Positions 7,226-12,766 of a stretch of DNA of 12,766 nt are shown one piece after another. The DNA is from Bacteroidetes bacterium UBA2322. Lineage in GTDB: Bacteria > Bacteroidota > Bacteroidia > Chitinophagales > UBA2359. The notes under the pieces are model-generated. The model was not told the origin of the DNA and ran no database searches. It worked only from the letters and a program-made list of their open reading frames with translations. The DNA is taken from NCBI GenBank assembly GCA_002345145.1, contig DDVC01000235.1:25193-37958 (forward strand). Reading direction: 5' to 3'. The first letter of the stretch is position 1, and every line of letters begins with the position of its first letter. Made by a program: the position numbers and the translations under genes.

Positions 7226-9655
7226 CTATTTTACCCTTTTCTTTTCATCATCTAAACCGGTTTTGCGTTGTGAGACATTTTTTAGCTGGTCATTGCCCAA
7301 CATGTAGCTAAAGCTTACCCTTATTTGCCTACTCTCCCAGCCGCCACTGGCATCTACAAATAACCCGGCAAAATTGCTGATGCCACGCCACCGCATAGAT
7401 TGAAACACATCAGTAATGCTTAGTTTTAAGTTGCCTCTATCGGCAAATACCTTTTGCTGCCAACCTACATCTACACCCCAAAACCGTTGGTTGCGAAATG
7501 TGCCTCCCCATATAGATGGCGAGTTGTAAAAGCCCGAAAGCTCAAGGGTGGTTTTAGGCGTAATGGTAAAAGTATGTTGCATGTAAACCGAAAATGCCTG
7601 TATTCGCTCATCTATTGTTTTACCCATACCAAAATCTGCCAAATATTGGCTGGTATAAGCATTTAGGTTGGCAAAACCGCCCCACCATTTAAGCAGTTGA
7701 AACGGATAACTTATATTGATACTGGCTGTTTGCTGGCTGCCTAAGTTTTGCTGACTAATATAGTTTCGGTTGCCTTCAGTAGTATCGGTAATTTGAGTAA
7801 AAAAGTCTTTGGTGTGGTTATAGGCAAGCGAGGTATTGAGTACATAGTTAAAGGTATGGTTTACCGAAACACTATGGGTGTATTGTGGGCGCAAAAAAGC
7901 ATTTCCCTGCTCGTAGGTAAGTTCATCAAGTTTACTTTGAAAGGGGTTAAGATCTTGGTAAGTGGGTCTTTCTATGCGGCGGCTATAATTAAGACTAAGG
8001 GCATTTTTAGGATTTACCTGATACGATAAGCCTCCCGATGGAAAAAAGTTGAGATAATGTCTGTTTACATTGTTGTTGCCATTTGGTTGTTGGGCAGTAA
8101 GTTTGCCCTCGGAGTTGGTTTGTTCTGCGCGCACTCCTGCCTGAAACTGCCATTTAGTCCATTTTCGGGCATAATTCAGGTAAACAGCGTTAATGTTTTC
8201 GGAATAAATAAACTGGTTGCTACGGTTGGGGTTTAGCTGCGCCGCATCATTTAGCACATCATAAAAATCAAAGTCATTATTGGTTTTAACCAGCGAAAAC
8301 TTAGCGCCTGCACTAAGGGTTCCCTTTACAAAAGGCTGTTCATAATCGGCTTTAAGGGTGTAAATATCTATATTGGTAGCGGTATTCATTTGGTATAATC
8401 GCTGTGCAAGGGTTTGTGTTTGGTCGGCAGTTTTGTAGTAATTAGGCTGAAACGTTTTATTGGAGTTGCAAAAAAAAGCATAATCAGCATCAAAGCCCAA
8501 ACTCCTGCCGGTAGTATCGGCAAATCGGTAATTGAGGTTAAACGCCATATTTTTTCGTTGGGCATCGGTTTTATTTTGTGCCACCAGCACACTATTGAGC
8601 AGTTTGGTGCTAAAAGGGGCTATATCTGTTTGCGCTTGGCTGTTAAAAGAGCTTTGGTTTATAAAACCACTTACTACTGCCCCTAAGGTGTGGTGTTTAT
8701 GGGCAAAAAAATCTGCGCCGGTTTTGAAATTATGCGATCGGGGCGAATCGTACATAATAGAAAGTTGGTTATAGATAGTGTCTATCTGGAGTCGGTTCAA
8801 GCGCATATAGCTCTCATTTTTAGCAAAGTTATTGCTATAATTACCAAATACGTTTACCTTTTTATTTCTATGGTTCCAAGTAACAGAGTTATCGTTTTTA
8901 AGGTGTAAACCATACGCTACACCAGTTGATAGGGTGGCATTGGTACCAAAACGGCGGTCTTTTTTAAGTTTTATGTTAATAATACCTGCATTACCTGCTG
9001 CATCAAATCGGGCAGATGGGTTGGTAATAATTTCTATGTTTTCTATTTGCAACGAAGAAAGGTTGGTAAGCCAAATTGCCAAATCTTGCCCGCTTAAAGG
9101 CGAGGGTTTACCATCTATATAAATCTGTACGCCTTCTTTGCCTTGGAGAATGATGTTGTTATTTCGGTCAACCACTACGCCGGGCGATTTTCGGAGCAAT
9201 TCTAAGGCATTAACACCATTTGCGGCAATGTTGTCTTGTACGTTAAAGACCAATTTATCGGGCAGTACTTCTATAATTGGTTTTTTATACACCACCGTTA
9301 CCGCTTGCAGGTTTTGGGTTTGCTGTGCCAGGGTTATATCGGGCAAGGTATAAGATAAAGCGCCGGAAGCATCGGGCAGGTTAATGGGTTTGGTGTAAAA
9401 ATTATCGTATCCTAAATAAGTTGCCAAAATGCGGTAAGTGCCCGCTTGCAGGTTGGTAAATTCAAACATGCCATTTAAATTGGTAACAGCACCTTTTACC
9501 ATTACCGAATCGGGGTGTAAAAGCAATACTACAGCAGCGCCAATGGCAGGCTCACTATTGGGCTCAATGCTTATTTTGCCCGATATGGCACCCTGTGCTT
9601 GCAATAAACCGGCATGAAACAATAAAGCAAAAAGAAGGTACAAACGTTTTTTCAT
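7226..9655 (-). CDS. TonB-dependent outer-membrane receptor, OMP_b-brl_3 barrel family
   Basis: Outer-membrane protein expected to take up an unidentified ligand, or act in signalling, using TonB energy. It is 809 residues from the ATG at 9655, which opens a clear signal peptide (MKKRLYLLFALLFHAGLLQA). The frame stays open to 9796, but that extension lacks signal character and would place the signal peptide internally. Residues about 22-112 form a carboxypeptidase-regulatory-like beta-sandwich (GAAVVLL, NGMFEFTNL, AGTYRILATYLGY). Residues about 115-233 form the plug (NALELLRKSPGV, GVQIYIDGKPSPLSG, IENIEIITNPSARFDA, GIINIKL). The remainder is a beta barrel rich in aromatic and Asn-containing strands, ending SFSYMLGNDQLKNVSQRKTG, the usual tail of this family. 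It lacks the SusC-type signatures and no SusD partner is nearby, so a polysaccharide-utilisation role is not supported. The substrate is unknown. Confidence 0.92.
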   Translation of the reverse strand: MKKRLYLLFALLFHAGLLQAQGAISGKISIEPNSEPAIGAAVVLLLHPDSVMVKGAVTNLNGMFEFTNLQAGTYRILATYLGYDNFYTKPINLPDASGALSYTLPDITLAQQTQNLQAVTVVYKKPIIEVLPDKLVFNVQDNIAANGVNALELLRKSPGVVVDRNNNIILQGKEGVQIYIDGKPSPLSGQDLAIWLTNLSSLQIENIEIITNPSARFDAAGNAGIINIKLKKDRRFGTNATLSTGVAYGLHLKNDNSVTWNHRNKKVNVFGNYSNNFAKNESYMRLNRLQIDTIYNQLSIMYDSPRSHNFKTGADFFAHKHHTLGAVVSGFINQSSFNSQAQTDIAPFSTKLLNSVLVAQNKTDAQRKNMAFNLNYRFADTTGRSLGFDADYAFFCNSNKTFQPNYYKTADQTQTLAQRLYQMNTATNIDIYTLKADYEQPFVKGTLSAGAKFSLVKTNNDFDFYDVLNDAAQLNPNRSNQFIYSENINAVYLNYARKWTKWQFQAGVRAEQTNSEGKLTAQQPNGNNNVNRHYLNFFPSGGLSYQVNPKNALSLNYSRRIERPTYQDLNPFQSKLDELTYEQGNAFLRPQYTHSVSVNHTFNYVLNTSLAYNHTKDFFTQITDTTEGNRNYISQQNLGSQQTASINISYPFQLLKWWGGFANLNAYTSQYLADFGMGKTIDERIQAFSVYMQHTFTITPKTTLELSGFYNSPSIWGGTFRNQRFWGVDVGWQQKVFADRGNLKLSITDVFQSMRWRGISNFAGLFVDASGGWESRQIRVSFSYMLGNDQLKNVSQRKTGLDDEKKRVK

Positions 9656-9742
9656 AGCTAATGAGTGGTAGGTTGAGTTAGATGAGTAATGTGTAAGGCA
9701 CAAGCGCTTAAGCATACCAAACATGTATGTACGGCACATCTT

Positions 9743-9762
9743 ATTGCTTTGCCCAAAGCAAT
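9743..9762. promoter_or_regulatory. Perfect 20-bp inverted repeat upstream of the TonB receptor
   Basis: ATTGCTTTG, a 2-bp centre (CC), then CAAAGCAAT: nine perfectly paired positions on each side. The repeat lies 88 bp upstream of the receptor ATG. The centre is too short for a good loop unless the stem opens to eight pairs, so a dimeric repressor or activator site is at least as likely as an RNA hairpin. A near match to TAnnTTTG on the minus strand (CATGTTTG, complement of 9718-9725, one mismatch) lies between it and the gene, which would place the dyad in an operator position. Confidence 0.45.
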
Positions 9763-9775
9763 GCCAAGAGCATTG
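9759..9775. promoter_or_regulatory. Second inverted repeat overlapping the 20-bp dyad
   Basis: CAATGC (9759-9764) pairs with GCATTG (9770-9775) across a 5-nt loop. It shares 9759-9762 with the right arm of the 20-bp dyad, so in RNA the two hairpins could not form together. A third, weaker repeat follows: ATTGTT (9772-9777) with AACAAT (9787-9792). The structures are visible in the sequence; any regulatory use is inferred. Confidence 0.35.
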
Positions 9776-9780
9776 TTCTG

Positions 9781-9838
9781 TAGCAAAACAATCCAAGTTG
9801 GTAACTTATTTAGCAAAAACCTTACACCGGTAGCAAAA
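9781..9838. repeat. Three direct TAGCAAAA repeats upstream of the TonB receptor
   Basis: TAGCAAAA occurs at 9781-9788, 9811-9818 and 9831-9838. The start-to-start distances are 30 and 20 bp, close to whole helical turns, so the copies would face roughly the same side of the DNA. They lie in the 256-bp intergenic region between the ABC transporter stop and the TonB receptor start. They could be protein-binding sites or chance, since the word is short and AT-rich. Confidence 0.3.
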
Positions 9839-9911
9839 ATGTTTATCCACAATTGGCAAGTTGTTTTACCCAATTGCATTTGTACCTCATAGCATGTGAA
9901 GCATTTGGCTA

Positions 9912-11708
9912 TTATTGCAAGTTGCCCACCGTTTCACCTATTTGTACATTCCACAAATCGGCATAAATGCCATTTTGGGCAAGCAAGGCTTCGTGGGTGC
10001 CTTGTTCTGCAATACTGCCGTGGTCAAGAATTACAATATGGTTGGCATGGCGTATGGTAGAAAGCCGGTGGGCAACCACTATGGCAGTTTTACCCTGGGT
10101 AAGCAGGTATAAGTTTTCTTGTATGGCGCGTTCGGTTTCGGTATCAACGGCGCTGGTAGCTTCATCGAGCAGCAGGATAGGTGCATTTTTCAATATGGCT
10201 CGGGCAATGCTAAGGCGTTGCCTTTGTCCGCCCGATAGTTTTATGCCCCGCTCGCCTACTATGGTTTGGTAGCCCTGCGGTAGGGTGGTAATAAAAGTAT
10301 GCAGTTGCGCTTGTTGGGCTGCTTGCTCTACGGCTTGGGGGTTGGCATTTGGATTGCCATAAGCAATATTTTCATAAATAGTGCCATGAAACAAATACAC
10401 ATCTTGACTCACTAATGCTATATGCTGCCTAAGCCGGTGCAGGTGCATACGCCGCACATCGGTACCGTCAATTAGTACGCTGCCGTTTTGTACGTCATAA
10501 AAACGCAGCAGCAGTTTGATAAGGGTAGTTTTGCCTGCGCCGGTCATGCCTGCCAGCCCCACCATAGAGCCGGCCGGTATGTGCAGGTTAATGCCATTTA
10601 GCACCGGCACGCCATTGGGGTAGGCAAAAGAAACGTTTTTAAGTTCTACCTCTCCTTTAACCCGCTCTACCTGCACCGCATCGGGGGCAGATACAATAGC
10701 AGCCGGTGTATCCATTAGCCCAAATATGCGGCGCGCTCCGGCGCGGGCGCGCTCGTAAGAGTCAAACACATTGCCCAAGCCGGTTATAGGCCAGAGCAGC
10801 CGCTGCAACATCATGGCAAAAAATGCCAGCGCACCAATGGTAATATGATTTGTTCCTTCCATAATCCAGTATGCTCCCAAAAACATAGCGCCTGCCAAAC
10901 TCATGGCAATAAACATGCGCACAATTGGAATAAAAATGGTGTTGTACTGAATGGCAGCTAAATTTTTTTGCCGGTAATCTTCCGATGCCTGCTCTACCCG
11001 GGCTGTTTCGAGTTGTTCGGCGGTAAAACTTTTGATGACCGCAATGCCCGAAAGGTTATTCTCTAACCTACTGTTTAACTCACCTACCGATTGGCGAATA
11101 TCTAAATACAAAGGAGCTATTTTTCTTCTGTACCATGCACTTACCAACACCATTAACGGAATGGGTACAATACCTATGAGCGCTAACTGCCATGAGGTTT
11201 GAAACAACGCCACCGAAGCAAAAACAAACAGCACCAGCAATTGAAGTATGGTATTAAAACTGGAGTTTAAAAACCGCTCCAACTCGTTGATGTCGTTATT
11301 TAAAATGGAAAGCAGGTTGCCGGTGCGTTGTTCTTCAAAATAAGCAATTTCGCGTTCCTGCATTTTGGCATAGGCATCTATGCGAAGGCGGTGCTGAACT
11401 GCCTGCGCCAAACGCTTAAATGCCCGTTCATAAATCCACTCAAACAAACTTTCTATAAAAAATATACCTACAATTAATGCCGCCAAAAAACCGGCAACGG
11501 TTATATTAGCAGCATTGCCCAGCAAGTTATGTAACCACTGTGGCGGATTTCCGCTAACGGTATCTATAATCCAACTAACAAACAAAGGTGGCATAAGGTC
11601 AAAAACCTTATTCACCACACTGGCTCCCGATGCCCATAATAACTGCCCTTTATAAACTTTGAGGTATTGCATCAACCGTAGCATGGGCTGACGGGGTTCG
11701 TAGTGCAT
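9912..11708 (-). CDS. ABC transporter half-molecule, fused permease and ATP-binding domains (MsbA/MDR-type exporter)
   Basis: Type IV ABC exporter half-transporter, 598 residues, expected to work as a homodimer in the inner membrane. Residues about 20-320 form the ABC_membrane domain, with hydrophobic spans near 25-50, 68-90, 155-190 and 260-300. The nucleotide-binding domain (about 352-590) contains Walker A GMTGAGKTT (387-395), Q-loop Q435 in VSQD, signature LSGGQ (491-495), Walker B ILLLDEATS with D515 and E516, and H547 in AHRLST; all catalytic residues are intact. The Met after the first Gly of Walker A, often Pro or Ser in relatives, is a minor variation. The substrate (lipid, drug or peptide) cannot be told; no N-terminal C39 peptidase domain is present, so a peptide-processing exporter is unlikely. 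No partner subunit is adjacent. The ATG at 11708 is kept; an inner Met at residue 9 is possible. Confidence 0.95.
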   Translation of the reverse strand: MHYEPRQPMLRLMQYLKVYKGQLLWASGASVVNKVFDLMPPLFVSWIIDTVSGNPPQWLHNLLGNAANITVAGFLAALIVGIFFIESLFEWIYERAFKRLAQAVQHRLRIDAYAKMQEREIAYFEEQRTGNLLSILNNDINELERFLNSSFNTILQLLVLFVFASVALFQTSWQLALIGIVPIPLMVLVSAWYRRKIAPLYLDIRQSVGELNSRLENNLSGIAVIKSFTAEQLETARVEQASEDYRQKNLAAIQYNTIFIPIVRMFIAMSLAGAMFLGAYWIMEGTNHITIGALAFFAMMLQRLLWPITGLGNVFDSYERARAGARRIFGLMDTPAAIVSAPDAVQVERVKGEVELKNVSFAYPNGVPVLNGINLHIPAGSMVGLAGMTGAGKTTLIKLLLRFYDVQNGSVLIDGTDVRRMHLHRLRQHIALVSQDVYLFHGTIYENIAYGNPNANPQAVEQAAQQAQLHTFITTLPQGYQTIVGERGIKLSGGQRQRLSIARAILKNAPILLLDEATSAVDTETERAIQENLYLLTQGKTAIVVAHRLSTIRHANHIVILDHGSIAEQGTHEALLAQNGIYADLWNVQIGETVGNLQ

Positions 11709-11937
11709 GGTCTTGAATTGAAGGTATGGTAAAATTTTAGAAAATCGGGCAATAGGTAAGAAACCAACAAACCTGCATCATCCTAAACAAATTAACTAAA
11801 ATTTGGAAACACCGGTTATGTTGTGCTGATACTCGGCTTTCAACAAAAATCAATGCGCATCTGTTCATTTTACGTTGTCCGGCTGTCAATTTACCCAATT
11901 TGTTGGCACCGGCAGGTAGTTATTAGCCAACCCAACC

Positions 11938-11951
11938 AAAAAACGTTTTTT
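11938..11951. promoter_or_regulatory. A6-CG-T6 palindrome next to the nuclease promoter
   Basis: Six A, CG and six T make a perfect 14-bp palindrome that ends 3 bp before the TAnnTTTG word. It would sit in the spacer between the -33 and -7 elements. Such A-tract/T-tract dyads are intrinsically bent and can act as operator sites, but low-complexity palindromes also arise by chance in AT-rich spacers. Confidence 0.3.
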
Positions 11952-11954
11952 TCT

Positions 11955-11962
11955 TATCTTTG
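11955..11962 (+). promoter_or_regulatory. Candidate -7 promoter element for the Rpn-like nuclease
   Basis: Reads TATCTTTG, an exact match to TAnnTTTG, ending 15 nt before the ATG at 11978, so the leader would be only about 8-10 nt. No TTG is visible at the -33 position. This short distance is seen at some Bacteroidota promoters. Confidence 0.45.
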
Positions 11963-11977
11963 CTAAAAATAGTACAC

Positions 11978-12766
11978 ATGAATGGTAAAAATCATATCCG
12001 ATTTGACTGGGCAGCCAAACATATACTTCGGGATAAAAATAACTTTGGCATTTTGGAAGGCTTCCTTTCCGAATTGCTCAAAGAAGACATTAAAATAGAA
12101 GGGCTGCTGGAAAGCGAGAGCAACAAAGATGCAGAATCCGAAAAATTTAATCGGGTGGACTTGTACGCCGAAAATGAAAATGGCGAACACATCATTATTG
12201 AAATACAAAACACCCGTGAGTTAGACTACCTCATGCGCATGTTGTTTGGCGCGTCAAAAGCCGTAACCGAGTACCTGCCGGCAGGCGCTAAATATGCCGA
12301 TGTTAAAAAAATAATTGCCGTAAGCATTGTCTATTTTGACCTGGGTAAAGGCGATGATTACATATACATAGGCGAAACCAAATTTGTAGGATTGCATACC
12401 AAAACCGAACTCCAACTTACGCCGGCACAAATAAAACTATTGGGCAAACCCACTGTGGAGCAGGCTTACCCAAGGTATTACCTTATTCGCACCACCAAGT
12501 TTAACGATGTAATTAAAGACACCCTTGATGAGTGGATTTATTTCTTAAAAAACAGCGAGGTGTTACCTGACTTTAAAGCAAAGGGCATGACAGAGGTTAA
12601 AGAAAAACTAAACCTGTTAAACCTGCCAGAACCGGAACGCCGTCAATACAAACAATTTTTAGAACGCCTGCACGATGAAGCAAGTTATGCCGCTACCATT
12701 AAAATAGAACAAGAACAAGCCTTGGAGGAGGCAGTTGGAAAGGCAATAGAAACAACCCGACAAGAA
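11978..12766 (+). CDS. Rpn-family recombination-promoting nuclease / PDDEXK_2 putative transposase, 3' end missing
   Basis: Partial gene: 263 codons run open to the window edge without a stop. The family (PDDEXK_2, PF12784; Rpn or 'transposase' in databases) contains PD-(D/E)XK nucleases; the E. coli Rpn proteins promote RecA-independent recombination and cut DNA. The N-terminus has the typical opening D10-W-A-A-K, with the catalytic core D61 (RVDLYAEN) and E75-I-Q77 (IIIEIQN) in the D...E-x-Q form used by this family. LMRMLFGASKAVTEYLPAG and the K-K-I-I-A-V-S-I strand are also family-like. Residues about 195-263 are charged and helical, with repeated K-I-E-Q-E-Q-A style residues. Relatives continue into a Glu/Lys/Arg-rich coiled region, so the missing part is probably short. 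The start follows an A-rich leader and a good -7 word. No transposon ends were seen nearby. Confidence 0.88.
   Translation, partial: MNGKNHIRFDWAAKHILRDKNNFGILEGFLSELLKEDIKIEGLLESESNKDAESEKFNRVDLYAENENGEHIIIEIQNTRELDYLMRMLFGASKAVTEYLPAGAKYADVKKIIAVSIVYFDLGKGDDYIYIGETKFVGLHTKTELQLTPAQIKLLGKPTVEQAYPRYYLIRTTKFNDVIKDTLDEWIYFLKNSEVLPDFKAKGMTEVKEKLNLLNLPEPERRQYKQFLERLHDEASYAATIKIEQEQALEEAVGKAIETTRQE

Larger units (their letters stand above)
11709..11977. other. Divergent intergenic region between the ABC exporter and the Rpn-like nuclease
   Basis: This 269-bp AT-rich spacer holds no convincing open frame on either strand. It must carry the start signals for two divergent genes. A good -7 word is seen only for the nuclease. 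On the exporter side the nearest candidate is a one-mismatch word (CAAATTAA at 11788-11795, complement TTAATTTG). A loose inverted repeat GTTGGC/GCCAAC (11902-11907 and 11926-11931, 18-nt spacer) is also present. Confidence 0.5.

Noticed and set aside
9656..9796. In-frame N-terminal extension of the TonB receptor by 47 codons
   Set aside because: The extension is Cys/His-rich without signal features, spans the inverted repeats and would bury an ideal signal peptide starting at 9655.
9912..11708. ABC exporter as part of a bacteriocin or peptide secretion system
   Set aside because: There is no C39 peptidase domain, no adaptor protein and no small double-glycine precursor gene next to it.
11963..12213. 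Two minus-strand open frames of 73 and 81 codons overlapping the start of the nuclease gene
   Set aside because: They lie antisense to the conserved nuclease N-terminus and encode no recognisable domain; the plus-strand frame has matching catalytic motifs and a promoter word.

Overview
The window looks like ordinary chromosomal sequence from a member of the Bacteroidota, probably a gliding or environmental lineage. Four signs support this. Two proteins carry type IX secretion (T9SS) C-terminal sorting domains, one of the type B (CHU_C) class and one of the type A class. There is a TonB-dependent receptor of the OMP_b-brl_3 barrel family. There is a LytTR response regulator. Several intergenic regions hold the Bacteroidota -7 promoter word TAnnTTTG, and starts are preceded by A-rich stretches rather than Shine-Dalgarno sequences. 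No genus can be assigned by eye.

Layout from left to right: (1) a large minus-strand secreted surface protein (choice-of-anchor L, Calx-beta-like region, five repeats of about 78 residues, type B sorting tail). (2) Divergent from it, a plus-strand secreted serine hydrolase of the class C beta-lactamase fold with a type A sorting tail, then a plus-strand short-chain dehydrogenase. (3) A minus-strand pair that converges on the dehydrogenase: a LytTR response regulator followed by a lipoprotein-type methionine sulfoxide reductase A. (4) A minus-strand TonB-dependent receptor whose 256-bp upstream region is crowded with inverted repeats. (5) A minus-strand ABC half-transporter exporter. (6) Divergent from that, a plus-strand Rpn/PDDEXK_2-type nuclease cut off by the right edge of the window.

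Most of the genes concern the cell envelope: two T9SS cargo proteins, an outer-membrane receptor, an exporter and an envelope-directed oxidative repair enzyme. Nothing shows that they form one system. The only likely co-transcribed pair is the regulator with msrA (73-bp gap and no promoter word between them); the hydrolase and dehydrogenase may also be co-transcribed. No RNA genes, insertion sequences, CRISPR arrays or attachment sites were seen. I found no convincing undescribed defence or mobile system. The best targets for a second look are the overlapping dyads upstream of the TonB receptor, the edge-truncated Rpn nuclease, and the msrA/LytTR pairing.
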